64,000 nucleotides of DNA, from assembly GCA_964036045.1 (NCBI GenBank), contig OZ038400.1, positions 16,303,079 through 16,367,078 of the forward strand, given 5' to 3'. This document shows, one piece after another, positions 21,481 through 30,824 of the stretch. The stretch's first letter is position 1. Every line of letters starts with the position of its first letter. The position numbers were made by a program, and so were the translations under genes. The notes beneath the pieces are model-generated. The model was not told where the DNA came from. It saw nothing but the letters and a program-made list of their open reading frames with translations, and searched no databases. The DNA comes from Eutreptiella sp. 'Long Island Sound 2002'. Lineage: Eukaryota > Euglenozoa > Euglenophyceae > Eutreptiales > Eutreptiaceae.

Positions 21481-22838
21481 TACCACTGCCCCTGCCACTG
21501 CCCCTGCCCATGCCCCTGCCTCTGCCCCTGCTACTGCCCCTGCCCCTGCCCCTGCCAATGCCCTTGCTCCTGCCACTGCCCCTGCCCCTGCCCCTGCCCC
21601 TGCCCCTGCCCCTGCCCCAGCCACAGCACATGCCCCTGCCCCTGCCCCTGCCCCGGCCCCTGCCCCTGCCACTGCCCTGGCCCCTCCAACTGCCCCTGCA
21701 CCTGCCACTGCCCCTGCTCCTGCCCCTGCCCCTGCCCCTGCCCCTGCCTCTGCCCCTACCACTGCCCCTGCCCCTGCCCCTGCCCCCCCTGCCCCTGCCT
21801 CTGCCCCTGCCCCTGACACTGCCACTACCCCTGCCTCTGCCCCTGCCCCAGCGCCTGCCCCTGCCCCTGCCCCTGCATCTGCACCTGCCCCTGCCCCTGC
21901 CAGAGCCCCTGCACCACCCACTGCCCCTGCCCGTGCCCCTGCCCCTGCCCCTGCCCCTGCCCCTGCCACTGCCCCTGCCCCTCCCACTGCCCCTGCTCCT
22001 GCCAATGCCCCTGCCCCTGCCCCTGCCCCTGCCCCTGCCCCTGCCCCTGCCCCCCGTGCCCCTGCCTCTGTCCCTGCCCCTGCCCCTGCCACTGCCACTG
22101 CCCCTGCCCCGACCCCTCCCACTGCCCCTGCCCCTGCCCCTGCCCCTGCCCCTGCCACTGCTCCTGCCCCTGCCCCTGCCCCTGCCCGGGCCCCTGCCCC
22201 TGCCACTGCCCCTACTCCTGCGACAGCCCACCCCCCCTGCCCCTACCCCTGCCCCTGCCACTGCCCCTGCCCCTGCCACTGCCCCTGCCCCAGCCACTGC
22301 CCCTGCCACGGCCCCTGCCCCTGCCCCTGCCCAGCCCCGGCCCCTGCACCTGCCACTGACCTTGCCCCTCCCACTGCCCCTGCTCCTGCCCCTGCCCCCC
22401 CTGCCCCTGCCACTGCCCCTGCCCCTGCACCTGCCCCTGCCACTGCCACTGCCCCTGCCCCTGCCCCTGCCCCTGCTACTGCCACAGCCCTTGCCCCTGC
22501 CCCTGCCCCTGCCCATGCCCCTGCCCCTGCCCCTGCCCCTGCCGCTGCCACTGCCCCTGACACTGCCCCTGCCCCTGCCCCTGCCACTGCCCCAGCCACT
22601 GCCCCTGCCCATGCCCGTGCCCCTGCCCCTGCCACTGCCCCTGCTACTGCCCCTGCCCCTGCCCCTGCCCCTGCCCCTACGCCGGCCCCTGCCCCTGCCC
22701 GTGCCCCAGCCTCTGCCCCTGCTCCTGCCCCTGCCCCTGCCCCTGCCCTTGCATCTGCCCCTGCCACTGCCCATGCACCTCCGACAACCCCTGCCCCTGC
22801 CCCTGCCCCTGCCCCTGCCCCTGCCCCTGCCACTGCCG

Positions 22839-25800
22839 CATGCTGCGCCCCTGTGCAGCCCCACACTGCGCCCCTGTGCAGCCCCACGCTGCGCCCCTGC
22901 GCAGCCCCATGCTGCGCCCATGCACAGCCCCACGCTGCGCGCATGCCCAGGCCCACGCTGCGCCCATGCGCAGCCCAACGCTGCACCCTTGCGCGGCCCC
23001 GCGCCGCGCCCCTGCGCGGCCCCGCTCTGCGCCCCTGGGCAGCCCAACGCCGCGCCCCTGCGCGGCCCCACGCTGCGCCCCTGCGCGGCCCAACGCTGCG
23101 CCCCTGGGCAGCCCCACGCTGCGCCACTGCGCGGCCCCACGCCGCGCCCCTGCACGGCCCCACGCTGCGCCCCTGCGCGGCCCCACGCCGCGCCCCTGCG
23201 CGGCCCAATGCTGCTCCCCTGCGCAGCCCCACGCTGTGCCCGTGCGCAGCCCCACCCTGCGCCCCTGCGCAGCCCCACGCTGCGCCCCTGCGCGGCCCCA
23301 CGCTGCGCCCATGCGCAGCCCAACGCTGCGCCCCTGCGCAGCCCAACGCTGCGCCCCTGCGCAGCCCAACGCTGCGCCCCTTGCGCGGCCCCACGCTGCG
23401 CCCCTACGCAGCCCAACGCTGCGCCCCTGCGCAGCCCCACGTTGTGCCCATGCGCAGCCCCACGCTGCGCCCCTGCACGGCCCCACGCCGCGCCCATGTG
23501 CAGCCCCACCCTGCGCCCATGCGCAGCCCCACCCTGCGCCCATGCGCAGCCCCACCCTGTGCCCCTGCGCAGCCCCACCTTGTGCCCCTGCGCGGCCCCA
23601 CGCTGCGCCCATGCGCAGCCCCACCCTGCGCCCCTGCGCAGCCCCACCCTGCGCTAATGCACAGCCCCACCCTGTGCCCATGTGCAGCCCCACCCTGCGC
23701 CCCTGCACAGCCCCACGCTGCGCCCATGCGCAGCCCCACGCCGCGCCCATGTGCAGCCCCACCCTGCGCCCATGCGCAGCCCCACCCTGCGCCCATGCGC
23801 AGCCCCACCCTGTGCCCCTGCGCAGCCCCACCTTGTGCCCCTGCGCGGCCCCACGCTGCGCTCATGCGCAGCCCCACCCTGCGCCCGTGCGCAGCCCCAC
23901 CCTGCGCTAATGCACAGCCCCACCCTGTGCCCATGTGCAGCCCCACCCTGCGCCCCTGCGCAGCTGCACCCTGCGCCCCTGCATAGCCTCACGCTGCGCC
24001 CCTGCGCGGCTTCACGCTGCGCCCATGCGCAGCTTCACGCTGCACCCCTGCGCAGCCCCACGCTGCGCCCCTGCGCAGCCCTACGCTGCGCCCCTTGCGC
24101 CGCCCCACGCTGCGCCCCTGCGCATTTCCACGCATTTCCCGCGCAGCCCCAGCGCAGCCCCATTCAGCGCCCTTTGCTGAGCCACACGCTGCGCCCCTTC
24201 CGCGGCCGAGGCAGCCCAGCGTAGCTTCACGCTGCCCCCTGCGCAGCCCCATGCTGCACCCGTGCGCAGCCCCACCCTGTGCCTATGCGCAGCCCCACCC
24301 TGTGCCCCTGCGCGGCCCCACGCCGCGCCCATGTGCAGCCCCACCCTGCGCCCATGTGCAGCCCCACCCTGCGCCCATGCGCAGCCCCAGCCTGCGCCCA
24401 TGCGCAGCCCCACCCTGCGCCCCTGCGCCGCCCCACGCTGCGCCCCAGCGCCGCCCCACGCTGCGCCCCTTGCGCCGCCCCAAGCTGCGCACCTGGGCGG
24501 CCCCACGCTGCGCCCCTGCGCCGCCCCACGCTGCGCCCGTGCGCGGCCCCACGCTGCGCCCCTGCGCATTTCCACGCATTTCCCGCGCAGCCCCAGCGCA
24601 GTCCCCATTCAGCGCCCTTTGCTGAGCCACACGCTGCGCCCCTTCCGCAGCCGCGGCAGCCCAGCGTAGCTTCGCACTGCCCCCTGCGCAGCCCCATGCT
24701 GCACCCGTGCGCAGCCGCATGCTGCGACCATGCGCAGTTCTCTGCTGCGCCGCAGCGCAGCCGCTTGCTGCAATCATGCGCACTTCCACGCTGCGCCCCC
24801 GCGCAGCCCCAAGCTGCGCCCCAGCACGGTCCCACGCTGTGCTCCAGCGCAGCTCAAGCTGAGCCTCCTGCGCAGCCGCATGGTGCACTCCTGCGCAGTC
24901 CCATGCCCTGCCTCAGCGCGACTGCAGACTGCACGCCCCCGCGGCCCCGTACTGCGCCCCTGCGCCGCCCCACGCTGCGCCCATGCGCAGCCCCACACTG
25001 CGCCCCTGCGCAGCCCCACGCTGCGCCCCTGCGCGGCCCCACGCTGCGCCCCCGTGCGGCCCCACGCAGCCCCCCTGCGCGGCCCCACGTTGCGCCCGTG
25101 CGCGGCCCCACGCTGCGCCCGTGCGCGGCCCCACGCTGCGCCCCTTGCGCGGCCCCACGCTGTGCCCCTGCGCAGCCCCACGCTGCGCCCATGCACAGCC
25201 CCACGCTGCGCCCTTGCGCAGCCCCACGCTGCGCCCTTGCGCTGCCGCTGCGCGGCCCCACGCTGCGCCCGTGCACGGCCCCACGCTGCGCCCCTGCGCA
25301 GCCCCACGCTGCGCCCCTGCGCCGCCCCACGCTGCGCCCCTGGGCGGCCCCACGCTGCGCCCCTCCGCGGCCCCACGCTGCGCCCCTGCGTGGCCCCAAG
25401 CTGCGCCCCTGCGCGGCCCCACGCGGCGCCCATGCGCAGCCCCACGCTGCGCCCATGCGCAGCCCCACCCTGCGCCCATGCGCAGCCCCACCCTGCGCCC
25501 CTGCGCCGCCCCACGCTGCGCCCCTGCGCCGCCCCACGCTGCGCCCCTTGCGCCGCCCCAAGCTGCGCACCTGCGCGGCACCACGCTGCGCCGATGCGCG
25601 GCCCCACGCTGCGCCCGTCTGCGGCCCCACGCTGCGCCCCTTGCGCAGCCCCAGTCTGCGCCCCTGCGCATTTCCACGCATTTCCCGCGCAGCCCCAGCG
25701 CAGCCCCATTCTGCGCCCCTTGCTGAGCCACACGCTGCGCCCCTCCCGCAGCCGCGGCAGCCCAGCCCAGCTCCACGCTGCTCCGTGCGCAGCCCCATGC

Positions 25801-26770
25801 TGCACCCATGCGCGGCTGCGTGCTGCAAGCATGCGCAGTTCTCTGCTGCGCCGCAGCGCAGCCGCTTGCTGCGCTCCAGCGCAGCCCAAGCCGCGCCCCC
25901 TGCGCGGCCGCATGGTGCACTGCTGCGCAGTCCCACGCCCTGCCTCAGCGCAGCTGCAGACTGCGCGCCCCCGCGGCCCCGTACTGCGCCCCTGCGCAGC
26001 CGCATGCTACGGCCATGCGCAGTTCTCCGCTTCGCCCCAGCGCAGCCGCATACTGCACTCATGCGCAGTTCCACGCTGCGCCCCTGCGCAGCCCCGCGCT
26101 GCGCCCCAGCGCGGTCCCCCGCTGCACCCCAGCGCAGCCGCATGCCGCGCTCCAGCGCAGCCCAAGCTGCGCCCCCTGCGCAACTGCACGGAGCACTGCT
26201 GCGCAGTCCCACGCCACACCTCAGCGCAGCTGCAGGCTGTGCGCCCCCGCAGCCCCGTACTGCTCCCCTGCGCAGCCCCTTGCTGCGCCCATGCGCAGCC
26301 GCCTGCTGCGGCCATGCGCAGTTCCTCGCTGCGCCCCTGCGCGGCCCCACGCTGCGCCCCAGCGCAGCCACATGCTGCGCTCAGGCGCAGGCGCATGCTG
26401 GGCCCCAGCACAGCCCGATTCTGCACCCCTTGCTCAGCCACACGCTGTGCCCCTTCCACAACCGCCGCGCCCCAGCGCAGCTCCACGCTGCCCCCTACAC
26501 GGTCCCACGCTGCGCCCCAGCGTGGCCGCAGGCTGCGCTCCAGCGCAGTTGCACGCTGCGCACCAGCGCCGCCACATGCTGCGCTCCAGCGCCGCCGCGT
26601 GCTGCGCCCCTGCGCAGCCCCACACTGCGCCCCCTACTCAACCGCACGCTGCGCGCCTGGCACAGCCGCTACGCCCCAGCGCAGCTCCGCGCTGCCCCCT
26701 GCGCAGCCCCATCTTGCGCCCATGCGTAGCCGCATACTGCACCGCTGCGCCCCTTGCGCAGCCCCGCGCT
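22839..26770. repeat. 23-bp GC-rich minisatellite, array 2
   Basis: The unit has the same length and the same CTGCGC-CCCT-GCGCAG core as array 1. It carries CACGCTG where array 1 has CAGTCTG, a two-base difference. GCGCGG and GCCCAACG variants are common. Units are clean to about 23960. Beyond that they become degenerate, with A-rich and T-containing insertions and GCCGCC variants. All six frames are again nearly stop-free. One unit of the array 1 type (CAGCCCCAGTCTGCG) is embedded near 25647, and array-1-like units with GCGCAGCCCCAGCC occur near 24380. The two arrays clearly share an ancestor. Confidence 0.93.
24121..26710. repeat. Composite higher-order repeat within array 2
   Basis: A non-canonical block starting CGCATTTCCACGCATTTCC occurs at 24121, 24565 and 25667. 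Each time it is followed by CGCAGCCCCAGCGCAG, a TTGCTGAGCCACACGCTGCG segment and a GCCGCGGCAGCCCAGC-type segment. Shorter related pieces (TGCTCAGCCACACGCTG at about 26431, CTACTCAACCGCACGCTG at about 26635) close the array. Intervals of 444 and 1,102 bases show amplification of a multi-unit block that included diverged material. Confidence 0.75.
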
Positions 26771-26786
26771 CCCCCCCCCCCCCCCC
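26771..26786. repeat. Poly-C run (16 C)
   Basis: Sixteen consecutive C residues lie at the end of array 2, in the same place as the poly-C at 8690-8701. A second, interrupted C-rich stretch follows at about 26819-26833. Confidence 0.9.
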
Positions 26787-26854
26787 AAGAAGGGCACCTC
26801 CACCACACCAACGCGGAGCCCCCCCTCCCCCCCAAGCACAAAACTTTTACGGCT

Positions 26855-27027
26855 GGTGACAGCCCCCGGTGGCGCGGGCTGTGCTGTCACTGGCTGCCCG
26901 CTTCGGTTCACCCTGGCGGGACCGAGTAAACCGCCCTGTGGACGGTTGGGGGCTGCGATTTTCCGGCGGCCTCCCTTCGGCTTTGCCGTCGCCTCGGGCG
27001 GGCCAACCAGCAACCAGCAACCAGCAA
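26855..27027 (+). mobile_element. Retroelement-like 3' end S2 with (CCAGCAA)3 tail
   Basis: This is a diverged homologue of S1 (8718-8861). The body is at 26861-27003, with shared GCCCCCGGTGGC, GCCCGCTTCG and GGCGGGACCGAGTAA. The tail differs: three exact CCAGCAA repeats at 27007-27027 instead of CTGAAC. CCCTGC hexamers start on the next base. The same body with different tail repeats, each directly abutting hexamers, favours a retroelement 3' end with a variable tail over a simple duplicated spacer. No coding part is present and the family is unrecognised. Confidence 0.45.
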
Positions 27028-27873
27028 CCCTGCCCCTGCCAATGCCACTGCCCCTGCTCCTGCCACTGCCCCTGTCCCTGCCCCTGCCCCTGCCCCTGCC
27101 CCTGCCACTGCCCCGGCGCCTGCCACTGCCCCTGCCCCTACCCCTGCCACTGCCCCTGCCACTGCCCCTGCCCCTGCCCCTGCCCCCCCTGCCCCTGCCT
27201 CTGCCCCTGCCCCTGCAACTGCAACTGCCACAGCCCCTGCCTCTGCTCCTGCCCCTGCCCCTGCCACTGCCAATGCCCCTGCCCCTGCCCCTGCCCCTGC
27301 CCCTGCAACTGCCCCGGCCCCTGCCCCTGCCACTGCCCCTGCACCTCCCACTGCCCCTGCCCATGCCCCTGCCCTTGCCCCTGCCACTGCGCCTGCCCCT
27401 CCCTGCCCCTGCCCCTGCCCCTGCCACTGCCTCTGCACCTGCCTCTGCCCCCCCTGCCCATGCCTCTGCCTCTGCCCCTGCCCCTGCCACTGCCACTGCC
27501 CCTGCCCCAGCCCCTGCCCCTGCTACTGCCACTGCCCCTGCCACTGCCACTGCCCCTGCCCCTGCCCCTGCCACTGCCCCTGCCTCCCAATGCCCCTGCT
27601 GCCCCTGCCCCTGCCCCTGCCCCTGCCCCTGCTACTGCCACTGCCCCTGCCCCTGCCCCTGCTACTGCTACTGCTACAGCCACCGCCCCTGTCCCTGCCC
27701 CTGCCACTGCCACTGCCCCTGCCACTGCCCCTGTCACTGCCCTTGCCGCTGCCCCTGCCCCTGCCCTTGCACCTGCCTCTGCCCCTGCCCGTGCCCCTAC
27801 CCCAGCCCCTGCCACTGCCCCTGCTCCTGTCACTGCCCCTGCCCCTGCCCCTGCCCTGCCCCTGCCCATGCCC
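27028..27873. repeat. (CCCCTG)n hexamer array H4
   Basis: About 846 bases of CCCCTG-type repeat, the first part of duplicated block B. Its variant hexamers follow those at 13401-14230 in order. It ends at GCCCATGCCC, where the SINE begins. Confidence 0.95.
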
Positions 27874-27883
27874 GTAGTTCGCG

Positions 27884-27894
27884 TAGTTCAGCGG
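27884..27894 (+). promoter_or_regulatory. RNA polymerase III A box of the SINE
   Basis: TAGTTCAGCGG matches the A-box consensus TRGYNNARNNG at every defined position and falls at tRNA positions 8-18 of the head. Confidence 0.85.
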
Positions 27895-27926
27895 TCATGC
27901 ACGTGACGCCTGAACTAGAGGTGCTC

Positions 27927-27937
27927 GGTTCGAATCC
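27927..27937 (+). promoter_or_regulatory. RNA polymerase III B box of the SINE
   Basis: GGTTCGAATCC is a perfect B box, starting 43 bases after the start of the A box, as in a tRNA T arm. Confidence 0.9.
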
Positions 27938-28078
27938 CGGTGGGGTCGGAACGCAGTGTCCTAGGCGCTAGGGTGTCTGTGACCCCGCGAGCCGGAAGGG
28001 ATGCTGCGAGGGACAGGTAGGGATCACTGATACGCTGGAGTTCGGAGAGCGCCCGAGCACTTTACCTTTACCTTTACC

Positions 28079-28517
28079 CTGCCCCTGCCCCTGGTCCCTG
28101 CCCCTGCCCCTGCCCCTACCCCTGCCCCTGCCACTGCCCCTGCTCCTGTCACTGCCCCTGCCCCTGCCCCTGCCCTGCCCATGCCCCTGCCCCTGCCCCT
28201 GCCACTGCCCCTGCCCCAGCCTCTGCCCCTGCTACTGCCCCTGCCCCTGCCCCTGCCCCTGCCACTGCCACTGCCCCAGCCACGGCCCCTGCCACTGCCC
28301 TAGGCACTGCCCCTGCCCCTGCAACTGCCCCTGCCGCTGCCCCTACCTCAGCCACTGCCGCAGCCCCTGCCACTGCCCCAGCCACTGCCACTGCCCCTGC
28401 CACTGCCCCTGCCCCTGCCACTGCCCCAGCCACTGCCCCTGCCCCGCCCCTTGCCCGTGCCACTGCCCCTGCCCCTGCCCCTGCCCCTGCAACTGCCTCT
28501 GCTCCTGTCACTGCCCC
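28079..28517. repeat. (CCCCTG)n hexamer array H5
   Basis: About 439 bases of hexamer repeat between the SINE tail and the module. The markers CCCTGGTCCCTG (about 28089) and CCTAGGCACTGCC (about 28299) match copy A near 14277 and 14455. Confidence 0.95.
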
Positions 28518-28620
28518 GGGACTAGGGGATGGGGTAGGAGCGACCCGTGCCACGAGCGCGAAACGGTCCCCGGACGGGAGAGTGGGCCCGCGCCAAAGGG
28601 TTGCTGGCGGCCCGGTGGGG

Positions 28621-28626
28621 TATAAA
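28621..28626 (+). promoter_or_regulatory. TATA box, monomer 1, copy B
   Basis: TATAAA followed by CACGGGATGCGG, identical to copy A position 14777. Confidence 0.45.
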
Positions 28627-28800
28627 CACGGGATGCGGAATGGGACACGGGGATGGGGCCGGGCAGAGGGAATAGCAGGGAGACGACGGGACGGGCCCGG
28701 GAATAGGGGATGGGATAGGAGCGACCCGTGCCACGAGCGCGAAACGGTCCCCGGAAGGGGGAGTGGGCCCGTGCCAATGGGTTGCTGGCGGCCCGGTGGG

Positions 28801-28806
28801 TATAAA
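28801..28806 (+). promoter_or_regulatory. TATA box, monomer 2, copy B
   Basis: TATAAA followed by CACGGGATGCGG, identical to copy A position 14957. Confidence 0.45.
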
Positions 28807-29558
28807 CACGGGATGCGGGATGGGACACCGGGATGGGGCCGGTAGCGGGAAGCGACAACGGGGAACGGGAAGTAGCAGGGCGGAGGGCACAGAAGGGCAG
28901 GGCAGATGGGCGGCAGACAACGCCAAACAACAGCCCCGTGGGATTGGGAAACCAGTCGCCATGGAGTGGTGAACCATGGGCCAACCATGGGAAGCCTGAC
29001 CACGGGAAGTCGGGAAAATACCCTGAACTCCGGGACGGCCGTGAGGTGTTCGCGGGAGTGAGGGTTGACCCTGAGGCCCCCGGGTCAATGGCCCGAGTAC
29101 ACGTAGGTTCACGCGTGAGCGGGACCCGGGGAACGTGGAAACGGTCGCCCCCCGGCCTCCAGCCGTGGATGGACGACAACCAAGTCCATCCGGGAGCCGA
29201 GTGGGTACTCCAGCCCGTGAGGGATGGGGAGTGGTGGAATGTGGTTGAGAGCAAAGCTGCGCTGTCGGCGACGGCTATCCACAGGAAACCCGCCTGCAGG
29301 CAACCAAAAGGCTGTGCTGGGGGGGGAAGGCCGGAGGATCCTTCGATGGGGGACCGGATGAAGCTGGCCGTGAGGGCAGTGACAGAAGGAAACCTACCGC
29401 CGGTCATGCCCCAAGGGAACCTGGTTGAAGTTCTCGGCCGTGAGGTGAGACAGGGGTCGCCAGGGGAACTGATGGTGGAGAGCTCCCCTTCCCGCCAGAG
29501 GCGGCCACCATGTAAAAGAAACAAGGGGAAGCCAGATGAGGCTGCGGACGCGGCCGCC

Positions 29559-29575
29559 CTTACTTACTTACTTAC
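29559..29575 (+). repeat. (TTAC)n run at the 3' edge of module B
   Basis: Four CTTA/TTAC repeats directly follow CGCGGCCGCC at the end of module B and directly precede the first 215-bp unit. A short tandem tail at the 3' edge is again retroelement-like. Copy A has hexamers here instead. Confidence 0.8.
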
Positions 29576-30824
29576 TCCCTTGCACGCGAAGGACGCTATT
29601 TTCAGGTTGAACTGAACAGTACGTGCCCGCACAATGCCGATTTCAAACTGGTATTGCCCATATCTCGACCACTTAAGCCTCTGGCCAGAACAAGGTGCAG
29701 CATGTTGTTCGTGTACCATACGAACCACATCGCACGTGTAGCAGAGAATTTGCCCGAATTTGCCCGTGTGCGCAAATCTGGGCTTTAGGCTCCCTTGCAC
29801 GCGAATGACGCTATTTTCAGGTTGAACTGAATAGTACGTGCCCGCACAATACCCGTTTCAATTTGGTATTGCCCATATCTCGACCACTCAACCCTCCGGC
29901 CAGAACAAGCTGCATCATGCTGTTCGTGTACCATACGAACCACGTCGCACGTGTAGCAGAGAATTTGCCCGAATTTGCCCGTGTGTGCAAATGTGAGGTT
30001 TAGGCTCCCTTGCACGTGAAGGACGCTAATTTCAGGTTGAACTGAACAGTGCGTGCCCGCACAATGACCATTCCAAATTGGTATTGCCCATATCTCAACC
30101 ACTCAACCCTCCGGCCACAACAAGCTGCATCATGCTATTCGTGTACCATATGAACCACCTCGCACGTGTAGCAGAGAATTTGCCAGAATTTGCCCGTGTG
30201 TGCAAATGTGAGGTTTAGGCTCCCTTGCACGCGAATAACCTTATTTCCAGGTTGAACCGAACAGTACGTGCCCGCACAATGCCGATTTCAAATTGGTATT
30301 GCCCATATCTCGACCACTTAACCCTCTGGCCAGAACAAGCTGCATCATGCTGTTAGTGTACCATACGAACCACGTCGCACGTGTAGCAGAGAATTTGCCC
30401 GAATTTGCCCGTGTGCGCAAATCTGGGCTTTAGGCTCCCTTGCACGCGAATGACGCTATTTTCAGGTTGAACTGAATAGTACGTGCCCGCACAATACCCG
30501 TTTCAATTTGGTATTGCCCATATCTCAACCACGCAACCCTCTGGCCACAACAAGCTGCATAATGCTATTCGTGTACCATATGAACCACGTCGCACGTGTA
30601 GCAGAGAATTTGCCCGAATTTGCCCGTGTGTGCAAATGTGAGGTTTAGGCTCCCTTGCACGTGAAGGACGCTATTTCCAGGTTGAACTGAACAGTACGTG
30701 CCCGCACAATGCCCATTTCAAATTGGTATTGCCCATATCTCGACCACTTAACCCTCTGGCCAGAACAAGCTGCATCATGCTATTCGTGTACCATACGAAC
30801 CACATCGCACGTGTAGCAGAGAAT
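29575..30824. repeat. 215-bp satellite, six units, cut by the gap
   Basis: CTCCCTTGCACG begins units at 29575, 29790, 30005, 30220, 30435 and 30650, exactly 215 bases apart. The last unit runs into the assembly gap. The units are AT-richer than all DNA to the left. Each contains a CAGTACGTGCCCGCACAA-type block, GGTATTGCCCATATCTC, a GCACGTGTAGC block with a CACGTG palindrome, and the internal repeat AATTTGCCCGAATTTGCCCG. Shared variants pair units 1 with 4, 2 with 5 and 3 with 6, so the amplified block is a 645-bp trimer. No open frame of note is present. Confidence 0.95.

Larger units (their letters stand above)
16947..22838. repeat. (CCCCTG)n hexamer array H3
   Basis: About 5.9 kb of CCCCTG-type hexamers, with the same variant hexamers as H1. 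The first 700 bases (to about 17650) are the most degenerate, with interruptions such as CCCCCCTACCAAGG and CAGACAGCCTCTACTGCTGC. The remainder is cleaner and holds block duplications that are listed separately. It ends at CACTGCCGCATGCTGCG, where the second 23-bp array starts. As in H1, the long open frames are dipeptide polymers and are not evidence for a gene. Confidence 0.96.
27874..28078 (+). mobile_element. tRNA-derived SINE with (TTTACC)3 tail
   Basis: This is a roughly 205-base element inside hexamer DNA. Its head carries a perfect-consensus A box (TAGTTCAGCGG) and B box (GGTTCGAATCC) with their starts 43 bases apart, the spacing found in tRNA genes. Folding as a tRNA is poor: the acceptor arms (27877-27883 against 27941-27947) pair only partly, the T stem has a mismatch, and the anticodon arm is not clean. 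It is therefore a tRNA-derived retroposon head and not a working tRNA. A unique body of about 110 bases follows, ending in CGCCCGAGCAC, then three TTTACC repeats. Hexamers resume in register at 28079. Target-site duplications cannot be judged in repeat DNA. Transcription would be by RNA polymerase III from the internal boxes; mobilisation would need an unseen LINE. Confidence 0.85.
28518..28854 (+). repeat. Two tandem TATA-containing monomers, copy B
   Basis: Monomers start at 28518 and 28699, with the same shared blocks as in copy A. The T of the second TATA lies exactly 180 bases after that of the first. Confidence 0.8.
27028..29549. repeat. Segmental duplication, copy B (about 2.5 kb)
   Basis: This is the counterpart of 13401-15705. 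It starts exactly at the end of the S2 tail and ends at GCTGCGGAC (29541-29549). The extra length relative to copy A is mostly the SINE at 27874-28078, which replaces about 56 bases of hexamer present in copy A between CTGCCCATGCC and CCTGGTCCC. The final 1,032 bases show no length difference from copy A. Confidence 0.88.
28518..29549 (+). other. 1,032-bp unique module, copy B
   Basis: This is a colinear copy of 14674-15705 with a constant offset of 13,844 bases and about eight substitutions. The plus frame from ATG 28833 runs out of the module and stops at 29615, while in copy A it runs into hexamers, so the downstream part of the frame is not shared. The substitutions in the frame are Cys/Gly, Gly/Cys, Leu/Val, Val/Ala and Thr/Arg: all five change the residue. 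The 3' edge meets GCGGCCGCC and a (TTAC)n run, which could be the true tail of the element. Confidence 0.8.

Noticed and set aside
18285-23657. Proline-, leucine-, alanine- or glycine-rich 'proteins' encoded by the hexamer arrays (up to about 1,800 codons)
   Set aside because: CCCCTG repeats encode dipeptides in every frame and lack stops. The frame at 18285-23657 runs straight through the boundary into the unrelated 23-bp array, which shows it is an artefact.
27877-27947. Functional tRNA gene
   Set aside because: A and B boxes are perfect, but the acceptor stem, T stem and anticodon arm contain mismatches, and a SINE body and tail follow. It is a tRNA-derived element.
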